A stretch of DNA of 12,443 nucleotides from an uncultured Bacilli bacterium (GTDB lineage: Bacteria; Bacillota_I; Bacilli_A; RF39; UBA660), in the NCBI GenBank assembly GCA_910579535.1, contig CAJTUR010000035.1, positions 1 to 12,443 on the forward strand, given 5' to 3'. Position numbers and translations under genes: made by a program. Under the pieces are notes generated by a model, which was not told the DNA's origin, made no database searches, and saw only the letters and a list, made by a program, of their open reading frames with translations. Below, one piece after another: positions 6,204 through 12,443 of this stretch. The stretch's first letter is position 1. Each line of letters starts with the position of its first letter.

Positions 6204-7103
6204 ATGAAAATTAATTTAAAAAAAATAAAACAACAAATAATGAAAAAAAGCTTTTATCTACGCATAAGTTTATTAGTATTTAGTATAGCTTTATTAGCTT
6301 TAAACTATAATCTGTTTTTAACCCCTAACAATTATGTAATTGGTGGAACAAGTGGTTTAGCAATTGTAGTTGAAAAAATAACGGGATTAAATACTTCTAT
6401 TTTTATAAGCATAATGAGTCTTCTATTAATCCTTCTATCTTTTATTTTTCTCGGAAAAAAAGACACATTTAAATCACTGGTAGGATCGATTTTATATCCA
6501 TTATTAATTACTTTGACCGCTCCTCTTGCTAAGTTTATTCTTCCTTATCTTGAATTTGATAATCCATTACTTATCGTGTTACTAGCTGGACTTTTCTGTG
6601 GTTTATCTAATGGTTTGATTTATAAAACAGGATTTAATACGGGTGGAAGTGACATTATAATGAAAATAATCAATAAATTTGGTAAAATTCCTGAAGGAAA
6701 AGCAATCTTCTCTATGAATCTTGTTATTATATTATTAGGTTTAATTTCTTTTGGAATCAATAAATTTATCTACTCTTTAATTATTTTGTTTATTAACACC
6801 ACACTTATTGACCGCATTCTAATTGGAATCTCAAACAGTAAACTCTTTTTTGTTTATACCAAAGAAAATGAACTAATTAAAGAATTTATTATAAAAGAAT
6901 TAAAAACAGGGGTAACTCTTCTAAACGCTACAGGCGGATTTACTGAAGAAAAAAATCATGTGCTTATGTGTGTTGTTGGAAATAGAGATTATTATTATTT
7001 TAAAGAAATGGTCTTAAAAATAGATCCGCATGCCTTTTTTATAATTAATGATTGTTATGAAGTAGCTGGTGGTGTCAAGAGACATAATTTACCATTTGAA
7101 TAA
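6204..7103 (+). CDS. YitT family membrane protein (DUF161/DUF2179)
   Basis: Integral membrane protein of the YitT family, 299 residues, the usual family length. Hydrophobic segments lie near residues 19-39, 64-84, 92-115, 121-140, 170-185 and 188-208. GGTSGLA at 47-53 and TGGSDI at 146-151 are the recurring family motifs. The C-terminal DUF2179 domain covers about 215-290 (FVYTKENELI, TLLNATGGF, INDCYEVAGG) and is probably cytoplasmic. The function of the family is not established; several paralogues are common in Bacilli. I chose the ATG at 6204 because the in-frame GTG at 6195 lies within the ribosome binding site AAGGTG. The gene diverges from gerQ. It ends 51 bases before ftsE, which has its own promoter, and no terminator separates the two. 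Confidence 0.9.
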   Translation: MKINLKKIKQQIMKKSFYLRISLLVFSIALLALNYNLFLTPNNYVIGGTSGLAIVVEKITGLNTSIFISIMSLLLILLSFIFLGKKDTFKSLVGSILYPLLITLTAPLAKFILPYLEFDNPLLIVLLAGLFCGLSNGLIYKTGFNTGGSDIIMKIINKFGKIPEGKAIFSMNLVIILLGLISFGINKFIYSLIILFINTTLIDRILIGISNSKLFFVYTKENELIKEFIIKELKTGVTLLNATGGFTEEKNHVLMCVVGNRDYYYFKEMVLKIDPHAFFIINDCYEVAGGVKRHNLPFE

Positions 7104-7123
7104 AATAAATATAATGTTATAAT
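7096..7123 (+). promoter_or_regulatory. Promoter of the ftsE-ftsX-hydrolase operon
   Basis: TTGAAT (7096-7101) and the extended -10 TGTTATAAT (7115-7123) are 16 bases apart; the -35 overlaps the end of the yitT-family gene. The start would be near 7130, about 25 nt before the ftsE GTG. Confidence 0.65.
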
Positions 7124-7154
7124 GAAATAAAAAATAGTTGAGGTGTTTTAAAAC

Positions 7155-7865
7155 GTGAGGTTAATTGAAGTCAAAAATTGTTATAAAGTCTATCAAAATG
7201 GAGTCACAGCCATTGCTGATTTAAATGTCACCATTGATAAAGGCGAATTTATTTTTATCATCGGAGCCAGTGGAAGCGGAAAGTCAACCCTAATAAAGAT
7301 GTTATATCGTGAAGAAAAACCAACAAATGGTAGTGTCATCGTTGGAGGAATAAACGTCGCTAAACTAAGAAACTCTAAAGTGTATAAATTAAGAAGAAAA
7401 ATTGGAATTGTTTTTCAAGATTTTAAATTATTACCTAAACTTACCGTTTATGAAAATGTCGCTTTTGCTTTAGAATCAATTGGTTTAAATGGACGTGAGA
7501 TTAGAAATAAAGTTTTAAAAGCTTTAGAATCGGTTGGATTAAAAGAAAAAATTCGTTCTTTTCCGAATCAATTATCAGGAGGAGAACAACAAAGAGCATG
7601 TATTGCTAGAGCAATAGTAAATGAACCAAAGCTTTTAATTTGTGATGAACCAACGGGAAACTTAGATCCAGATATTTCAAAAGAAATTGTAAATATATTG
7701 AAAAAAATAAATGAAGAAGCAGGAACAACCATTATAATGGCAACACATGATCGTGAAATTGTAAATGAAATGCAAAAAAGAGTACTCCAAATCGAAAACG
7801 GAGTTCTAGTACGTGATGAACAGAAAGGAAGTTATAAAGTTCATGAAAGCACTCCGAATGTTTAA
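7155..7865 (+). CDS. ftsE: Cell-division ATP-binding protein FtsE
   Basis: ATPase subunit of the FtsEX complex, which sits on the inner face of the membrane and uses ATP hydrolysis to switch on an extracytoplasmic murein hydrolase through FtsX. The 236-residue protein has every ABC ATPase motif: Walker A GASGSGKST at 37-45, Q-loop Gln88, signature LSGGEQQR at 140-147, Walker B LLICDE at 160-165, D-loop near 170, and the switch His198. The start is a GTG at 7155, with GAGGTG nine bases upstream; no ATG in frame fits better. The last 23 bases overlap ftsX, so translation is likely coupled. It opens an operon with ftsX and an M23 peptidase gene, the expected three parts of one machine. Confidence 0.97.
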   Translation: MRLIEVKNCYKVYQNGVTAIADLNVTIDKGEFIFIIGASGSGKSTLIKMLYREEKPTNGSVIVGGINVAKLRNSKVYKLRRKIGIVFQDFKLLPKLTVYENVAFALESIGLNGREIRNKVLKALESVGLKEKIRSFPNQLSGGEQQRACIARAIVNEPKLLICDEPTGNLDPDISKEIVNILKKINEEAGTTIIMATHDREIVNEMQKRVLQIENGVLVRDEQKGSYKVHESTPNV

Positions 7866-8736
7866 TCGAAGTCTTAGAGACTCATTAAAAAGTGTTGTAA
7901 GAAATTTAAGCCTTTCTACAGCAGCAATAACCTGTAGTAGTATTACTTTAATCATTTTAGCAGTTGCGATGATTTTATCTTATAACGTTAAAAATATTAC
8001 TAGTGATTTAGAAAAAGAATTGACCATTGTTGCTTATATTAAAGAATCAGGAACCGACGAGCAAATTACTCAATTAAAAGAAAAATTAAATGAAATGCCT
8101 AATATAGAAAAATACGAATATAAAAGTAAAGAAGAATGGAAATTAGAAATAAAAAATTCTTCAGATACTTTTAGTTCAGCCTTAGATTATCTGGAAAACA
8201 ATCCATTACTCAATTCAGTCACAGTGACAGTTAAAGAAGTTAAAGATTTAAAAATAACTTCTGAAGAAATAAAAAAGTTTGACTTTATTGAAAGCGTAGA
8301 CTATGGAGAAGGAATGGCCGAAAAATTAATATCAGCTTTTGACATTGTTGAAAAAATAACCATTGTAATAGTGGGGGCTTTAGTGGTTGTCACAGCCTTC
8401 TTAATTGGAAATACTATAAAACTAACCATCTTCTCTAGAAAAAACGAAATTGAGATAATGCGATTAGTAGGGGCAACCAATATAAGAGTACGTTTACCTT
8501 TTATATTTGAAGGAATTATTTTAGGAATTATCGGAAGTATTATTCCTATGATTGTAAGTATTTATGGATATGTTATGATATACGATCATTTTCATGGCTA
8601 CATTTTTTCACAAATTATCACTTTAGTTAAACCATTTAATTTCATTCTTTATATTGCTGGAATATTAGTAGCTTTAGGAGCAATTATAGGCATGATTGGT
8701 AGCTCTCGCGCGGTAAGGAAGTATTTAAAAATATGA
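7843..8736 (+). CDS. ftsX: Cell-division protein FtsX
   Basis: Membrane subunit of FtsEX, carrying the ATP-driven signal from FtsE to a hydrolase outside the membrane. The 297-residue protein has one transmembrane helix near 24-46 and an extracytoplasmic domain of about 125 residues (48-172). Three further helices lie near 175-200, 225-250 and 268-290, with a cytoplasmic segment at 200-220 (SRKNEIEIMRLVGAT). This layout is diagnostic of FtsX. I place the start at the ATG at 7843 (MKALRMFNRSLRDSLK), with AAAGGAAG upstream inside ftsE; a GTG at 7813 would add ten residues atypical for the family. The stop TGA overlaps the next start in ATGA, so the hydrolase is translationally coupled. Confidence 0.95.
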   Translation: MKALRMFNRSLRDSLKSVVRNLSLSTAAITCSSITLIILAVAMILSYNVKNITSDLEKELTIVAYIKESGTDEQITQLKEKLNEMPNIEKYEYKSKEEWKLEIKNSSDTFSSALDYLENNPLLNSVTVTVKEVKDLKITSEEIKKFDFIESVDYGEGMAEKLISAFDIVEKITIVIVGALVVVTAFLIGNTIKLTIFSRKNEIEIMRLVGATNIRVRLPFIFEGIILGIIGSIIPMIVSIYGYVMIYDHFHGYIFSQIITLVKPFNFILYIAGILVALGAIIGMIGSSRAVRKYLKI

Positions 8737-9977
8737 TAAAAAAAAGTTTTAGTTTTATAATGATTTTTCTTGTTTTATTCTCTTATTTTGTAAGACCTAT
8801 GCCTGTTGAAGCGGCTAAAAATCCTGAAACATTACAAGATTTGTTAGACATATTAAACGAGAAAAAAAGAGAAAAAGCCGAAAACGATGCTAAAAAAGAT
8901 CAAGCCAAAAAGGAAATTGAGGCTAAAAAGGCGGCCATTGCTCAAGCAGAAGCGGACATTACCCAAGCTGAAAAAGATATTGAAGAAGCCAATCAAAAAA
9001 TAGAAGAATCAGATAACAAAATAAAAGAATTAAATGTCGCAACTGAAAAAGCTTTGAAAGCTTTACAACAAATGAAAAGTAAAAACGCCTATTTAGAATA
9101 TTTATCAAATTCCGCATCAATTACTGAATTTATCATGCGAATTCGAGCTATGGAACAAATTACAGAGGCCTATCAAAAAAATATAGATGATTTAGATCAA
9201 TTAATTAAAGAAAATGAACAATTAAAAAAGGATTTAAAAAAGAAACAAGAGGAATTAGAAAGAAAAATTCCTGAATATCAGAGTGCTATAGAAAACCTAT
9301 ATGGTGACATTGATAATTATGATAAATTTGCACCTGATTTAGCAGAACAAGTAAAACAAGCTGAAAATAACTTTAATCTATATAAAGAAGCAAGCTTAAA
9401 ATTATATGGTAAAGTAGTTTATACAGCTCGCTTAATCGATTTAATGGAAAATAACTCGATGTGGTTAAAACCGCTTAATAGTGGAACCGTTACAAGTCCA
9501 ATGGGGTATCGAACACATCCTGTATCAGGAGTTAAATACAGCTTTCATAGTGGAATAGATATTGGAAGAGTATCTGAAGGAACACCTATCTATGCAGCGG
9601 CTGGAGGAAGAGTATCTGGTATTCTAAGATATACAAGTTGTGGAGGAAATATGGTATATGTCGATGTGGTTGTTAATGGTAAACAATATACTACTTACTA
9701 TTATCATTTATTATCCATCAATGTAAGTGTAGGTCAAACAATTGGTCAAAATACAATTATTGGAACCGTTGGAGGAGGACCTCGAGCTCAAGCAGCAGCA
9801 AGAGCTGCAGGCAAAAAAACCGATGGCTGTTCAACTGGAGCCCATCTTCATTTTGGTGTAATGACAGGAGCTTATACTGGAAGTACCCCAGCATCAAGAG
9901 TAATCGTTCCACCAGGTTTTAATAATGCCAAAGGTTACAATTGGTCCAACCGTTATGCTTATTATGGCAATAGATAA
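8733..9977 (+). CDS. Secreted coiled-coil M23 peptidase (EnvC-like murein hydrolase)
   Basis: Exported peptidoglycan hydrolase, probably the partner controlled by FtsEX. Of 414 residues, 1-27 form a signal peptide ending in PVEA. Residues 35-230 are a long Ala/Glu/Lys-rich coiled coil like those of EnvC, CwlO and PcsB that bind FtsX. The M23 (LytM) domain spans about 246-380. His272 and Asp276 (HSGID), with His373 of HLH, are the zinc ligands; His325 and His371 are the catalytic histidines. All are present, so it is likely an active endopeptidase, unlike E. coli EnvC, which only activates amidases. Between the last strand and HLH lies an insertion (about 348-367) rich in Ala and Arg; Cys303 and Cys366 could form a disulfide. 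The start overlaps the ftsX stop (ATGA). A terminator follows directly. Confidence 0.93.
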   Translation: MIKKSFSFIMIFLVLFSYFVRPMPVEAAKNPETLQDLLDILNEKKREKAENDAKKDQAKKEIEAKKAAIAQAEADITQAEKDIEEANQKIEESDNKIKELNVATEKALKALQQMKSKNAYLEYLSNSASITEFIMRIRAMEQITEAYQKNIDDLDQLIKENEQLKKDLKKKQEELERKIPEYQSAIENLYGDIDNYDKFAPDLAEQVKQAENNFNLYKEASLKLYGKVVYTARLIDLMENNSMWLKPLNSGTVTSPMGYRTHPVSGVKYSFHSGIDIGRVSEGTPIYAAAGGRVSGILRYTSCGGNMVYVDVVVNGKQYTTYYYHLLSINVSVGQTIGQNTIIGTVGGGPRAQAAARAAGKKTDGCSTGAHLHFGVMTGAYTGSTPASRVIVPPGFNNAKGYNWSNRYAYYGNR

Positions 9978-10003
9978 GAAGTTTAATAAGCTTCTTTTTT
10001 TTT
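9976..10003 (+). terminator. Rho-independent terminator of the ftsEX-hydrolase operon
   Basis: AAGAAG (9976-9981) pairs with CTTCTT (9991-9996), the helix can extend inward by three pairs, and a run of nine T follows (9995-10003). It begins in the stop codon of the peptidase gene. Confidence 0.85.
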
Positions 10004-10014
10004 GTAAACAAAAA

Positions 10015-10023
10015 TGTTATACT
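10015..10023 (+). promoter_or_regulatory. Extended -10 promoter behind the operon terminator
   Basis: TGTTATACT is a good extended -10. The only candidate for a -35 is the T-run of the preceding terminator. The start point near 10030 leaves a leader of about 17 nt before the ATG at 10047. Confidence 0.55.
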
Positions 10024-10046
10024 CTTAATAAGTGAAGTGAAAAAAA

Positions 10047-10760
10047 ATGAAACTAAAAAAAGGACCTAAAATAGCAATTATTTTCATTTTATTGGGATTG
10101 ATAGCAAGCTCTTTTTATACATTTAATAAATGGTTTTTTAATAAATATCACGTAGTTAAAGATACAAGCACTGAACCTGAAGAAAAAAGAAATGGAAAAG
10201 AAGTTATTAAAGAAAATGTATCTATACCTGAAGAAAAAAAAGAAGAACTTCAAATACCTGAAACACCAGCTAATTTAGAAAATAGAACGAAAGCAAAAGA
10301 AGTTTATTATTGTCTTGGGAATGCTACTTTAACAGATAAAAAATGTATCTCAAAACTAGAAATGCCTGCCATAAAAAACAATATTAAAATTGAAAATGGT
10401 AAGTCAAGAATCATTATTGGTAGAAGAAAAACTTTATACGCCATTGCAGGATTTACTGATTTATCTGAATATAGTGAAGAAGAAATAAAAGAAGCAGATA
10501 CAGAACTTCAAAAAGCATTTGAAGATCTTTGTAAAGAATATAATGGTGAACTTGATATATTAGAAGTTATAGATGATATTGAATATGCCTGTCTTATTCC
10601 AAAAGAAAAAACATCTTTAGTCAATAGCTGTTTAGATGAATCTTATACTTTAGAAGGAGATAAATGTACAAAAGCAACTAGTACAGATGCAAAAATACGT
10701 TTAGAATGCCCAAAAGAATATACTTTAGAAGGAACAGAATGTGTAAAAAAATTAAATTAA
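10047..10760 (+). CDS. Membrane-anchored protein with repeated two-cysteine modules, function unknown
   Basis: I do not recognise this 237-residue protein. Residues 1-6 are basic and 8-25 form a hydrophobic anchor, so the rest should face outside. A charged Glu/Lys/Pro linker covers 36-85. Eight cysteines follow, at 89, 100, 162, 182, 195, 207, 221 and 232. Three pairs sit in one repeated module, C-x(4-5)-T-L-x(4)-C: 89-100, 195-207 (with YTLEGDKC) and 221-232 (with YTLEGTEC). A globular part at about 115-185 lies between the first and second modules and holds the fourth pair. The pattern suggests local disulfides in an extracytoplasmic protein. The ribosome binding site (GTGAAGTGA) is weak. 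The gene lies directly after the ftsEX-hydrolase operon but has its own promoter. It precedes whiA by 25 bases with no terminator between, so a cell-envelope role is only an inference. Confidence 0.85.
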   Translation: MKLKKGPKIAIIFILLGLIASSFYTFNKWFFNKYHVVKDTSTEPEEKRNGKEVIKENVSIPEEKKEELQIPETPANLENRTKAKEVYYCLGNATLTDKKCISKLEMPAIKNNIKIENGKSRIIIGRRKTLYAIAGFTDLSEYSEEEIKEADTELQKAFEDLCKEYNGELDILEVIDDIEYACLIPKEKTSLVNSCLDESYTLEGDKCTKATSTDAKIRLECPKEYTLEGTECVKKLN

Positions 10761-10785
10761 TTATATTTTAGAAAGTAGGGGAACT

Positions 10786-11712
10786 ATGACCTTTTCAACT
10801 CGATTAAAGGAAGAAATCACAGAGTATAATAGCAATCCTATAGAAAAAAGAGCCGAATTATCTGCCATTCTTCGCTACGATGCAAAAATCTCAAAAGATA
10901 AAATAACCATTACAAGTGAAAATGCCAAAATAGCCCGTCGTATTTACACAAACATAAAAGAAGTGTTTGGGATAAATATAAAAATAATCATTCGAAATCA
11001 AAAAAGATTTAGAGTAAAACAAATATATATTTTAGAAGTAAAAGAAAAAGTAAAGTATATTTTGGAATCTTTATATATTTATGATAACAGTAAAAAATTA
11101 AAAGCCAATGAAACCTATTTTGAAGCCTTTGATGAAAAAGTCTCTTACTTAAAAGGTGCTTTTTTATCCATTGGTTCAATAAATGATCCAAGTACAAGTG
11201 GGTACCATTTAGAATTTATCTTTCTTACAAAATTAGATGCAGATTTTTTAAAGAAAATTTTAAAAAGTATAAAAATAGATTCAAAAGTATTAAAACGAAA
11301 CAATCGATATATGACGTATATAAAAAGTGCTGAATCAATAAGTGACGTTATAAAGCTTTTTAAAGCAAACAATTCCTTATTTTATTTTGAAGACATACGT
11401 ATTTATCGGGATCATAAAAATATGGTCAATCGTTTAAACAATTGTGAAATTGCTAATCAAGAAAAAACGACTCAAACAGGACTAAAACAAAAAGAAGAGA
11501 TAGAATTTTTAAAACAAAACCATCTCTTTGATTTACTAGAAGAAAACACAAAAACAGTGTTAGAATATCGCTATAAATATCCAGAGTCTTCATATAGTGA
11601 ACTCGCTGAAATTATTTCCTTAGAAACCGATTACAAAATAGGAAAAAGTGGAATAAACCATCACTTTATTAAAGTGAAAAAATTAATTGAAAAGCATAAA
11701 AATCACTTATAA
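10786..11712 (+). CDS. whiA: DNA-binding protein WhiA
   Basis: WhiA homologue, a nucleoid-associated protein or regulator conserved across Gram-positive bacteria. It is tied to sporulation-specific division in Streptomyces and to cell division and chromosome segregation in Bacillus subtilis. The 308-residue protein has the expected two parts: an N-terminal LAGLIDADG-type fold without nuclease function, including GAFLSIGSINDP at 124-135 and RYMTYIK at 174-180, and a C-terminal helix-turn-helix at about 255-305 with KSGINHHF at 287-294. The length matches the family (about 310). The ATG at 10786 follows AGGGGA closely. In many Bacillota whiA sits behind rapZ (yvcJ) and yvcK; here it follows the Cys-module protein, and clpP is convergent instead of nearby on the same strand. 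Confidence 0.94.
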   Translation: MTFSTRLKEEITEYNSNPIEKRAELSAILRYDAKISKDKITITSENAKIARRIYTNIKEVFGINIKIIIRNQKRFRVKQIYILEVKEKVKYILESLYIYDNSKKLKANETYFEAFDEKVSYLKGAFLSIGSINDPSTSGYHLEFIFLTKLDADFLKKILKSIKIDSKVLKRNNRYMTYIKSAESISDVIKLFKANNSLFYFEDIRIYRDHKNMVNRLNNCEIANQEKTTQTGLKQKEEIEFLKQNHLFDLLEENTKTVLEYRYKYPESSYSELAEIISLETDYKIGKSGINHHFIKVKKLIEKHKNHL

Positions 11713-12270
11713 TATTTCATCAATGATTCCATATTTTAAAGCTTCATGAGCATTCATATAAAAATCTCTTTCCATATCTTTTTCTAACTTTCTTTTCGAT
11801 TGCTTTGTCTTTTCAGACATAATTGTAATAAGTTTTTGCTTAGTTTTTAAAATATGTTCTGAAACGATTTTTATATCAGTAGCTTGCCCTTGAATACCCC
11901 CAAGTGGCTGATGGATCATAACTTCCGCATTAGGTAAAGCGCATCTTTTATCTCCACATGCAAGTAAAAAGGCTGCCATGGAAGCCGCCATGCCAACTCC
12001 AACACATCGAACGTTACTTTTTATGAAATTCATCGTATCATAAATAGCAAAACCACTTGAAACTTCTCCTCCAGGACTATTAATATATAAACAAATTTCC
12101 TCTTGAGATAAAGAGTCTAAATACAAAAGTTCACTAATAACAATATTAGCTGAAGCCATATTTATTTCTCCATTTAAAAAAACAATTCGATCTTTAAGAA
12201 GTCTTGAATATAAATCATAAGCGTACTCATGATTATTTGTTCTTTCAATGACTGTTGGTATAATATTCAT
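11707..12270 (-). CDS. clpP: ATP-dependent Clp protease proteolytic subunit
   Basis: Serine peptidase of the Clp protease, a cytosolic double ring of fourteen subunits fed by ClpX or ClpC. The 187-residue protein carries the catalytic triad Ser97 (GMAASMAAF, 93-101), His120 (MIHQP) and Asp169 (ERDFYM). The INSPGG loop (63-68) and the C-terminal YGIIDEIL are typical. Residues 1-17 match the family's axial loop region, so the ATG at 12270 is the right start; AAGGTG lies five bases upstream. The stop codon abuts that of the convergent whiA, and no terminator hairpin is visible, so clpP transcripts probably run into whiA antisense. It is monocistronic in this window. No CtsR or HrcA box is seen; a palindrome lies in its leader. 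Confidence 0.97.
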   Translation of the reverse strand: MNIIPTVIERTNNHEYAYDLYSRLLKDRIVFLNGEINMASANIVISELLYLDSLSQEEICLYINSPGGEVSSGFAIYDTMNFIKSNVRCVGVGMAASMAAFLLACGDKRCALPNAEVMIHQPLGGIQGQATDIKIVSEHILKTKQKLITIMSEKTKQSKRKLEKDMERDFYMNAHEALKYGIIDEIL

Positions 12271-12285
12271 CTAATCACCTTCTTT

Positions 12286-12303
12286 AAAACTATAAATAGT
12301 TTT
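12286..12303. promoter_or_regulatory. 18-bp palindrome in the clpP upstream region
   Basis: AAAACTAT and ATAGTTTT are perfect inverted arms around AA, 16 bases upstream of the clpP ATG. It could be an operator or a leader hairpin. It does not match the CtsR heptad repeat or CIRCE. On the minus strand a TAGAAT further upstream is a possible -10, but no convincing -35 is present. Confidence 0.4.
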
Positions 12304-12359
12304 CCTTTCTAATTCTATTTTAAAGGTTCTAAAAATAATAAAAGGTCGAAAAAAAGACA

Positions 12360-12388
12360 TTGTTAAAATTAAATGAATGATATATAAT
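12360..12388 (+). promoter_or_regulatory. Promoter reading out of the right edge
   Basis: TTGTTA (12360-12365) and TATAAT (12383-12388) are 17 bases apart, a good sigma-A promoter, divergent from clpP. The gene it serves is not visible. A TTG at 12417 with AAGGT at 12401-12404 upstream could start an open frame that leaves the window, but this is weak. Confidence 0.65.
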
Positions 12389-12443
12389 TGAGTTACAAAT
12401 AAGGTAAGAACTTTATTTGGTTATAGAGAAAAGTCTTAAGAAA

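Noticed and set aside
7813..7842. GTG/ATG starts for ftsX, nine to ten codons upstream
   Set aside because: No ribosome binding site precedes them, and the extra residues do not fit the usual FtsX N-terminus.
12341..12360. GGTCGAAAAAAAGAC as a CtsR box upstream of clpP
   Set aside because: CtsR needs two direct heptads close to GGTCAAA; the second is missing.

Overview
The window is AT-rich DNA from a Gram-positive, low-GC member of the Bacillota, most likely a lineage of Bacilli. The evidence is Bacillus-type housekeeping genes (whiA, ftsE/ftsX, clpP, gmk, a YeeN-type yebC), strong AGGAGGTG-like ribosome binding sites, and a gerQ spore-coat gene, which points to a spore-forming ancestry. 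TGG is used for tryptophan, and ftsX ends in TGA exactly where the next gene starts (ATGA), so TGA is read as stop. This is the standard bacterial code, not the mycoplasma code. Species cannot be named from sequence alone.

Left edge (1-1170): the 3' part of a phage-type structural or adhesin gene whose C-terminus looks like the DUF6273/C-type-lectin-like ends of phage tail proteins. It is followed by about 300 bp that read as a decayed gene, in three frames with stops, ending just before a terminator hairpin. This is probably the end of a prophage or prophage remnant. Positions 1172-1471 hold two terminator-like hairpins sharing a 15-bp inverted repeat.

Middle (1460-7103): guanylate kinase (minus); rubrerythrin (plus) with its own promoter and terminator; a ZIP-family metal transporter and a patatin-like phospholipase in one operon; a YebC/YeeN-family protein; gerQ (minus), convergent with yebC across a bidirectional terminator; and a YitT-family membrane protein, divergent from gerQ.

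Right (7155-12443): an overlapping three-gene operon, ftsE-ftsX-M23 peptidase. It encodes an ABC-type switch and a secreted coiled-coil murein hydrolase that probably work together to open peptidoglycan during growth or division. A terminator is followed by an unrecognised membrane-anchored protein with eight extracytoplasmic cysteines and three C-x(4-5)-T-L-x(4)-C modules. Then comes whiA, convergent with clpP; their stop codons are immediately adjacent. A promoter reads out of the right edge.

Most genes carry recognisable sigma-A promoters, often with an extended -10 (TGnTATAAT), placed so close to the start codon that the predicted leaders are only about 10-25 nt. In two places the promoter sits right behind the previous gene's terminator. 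I see no CRISPR array, tRNA, rRNA, insertion sequence or defence island. The strongest candidates for something undescribed are the Cys-module protein beside the ftsEX-hydrolase operon and the decayed phage-border region.
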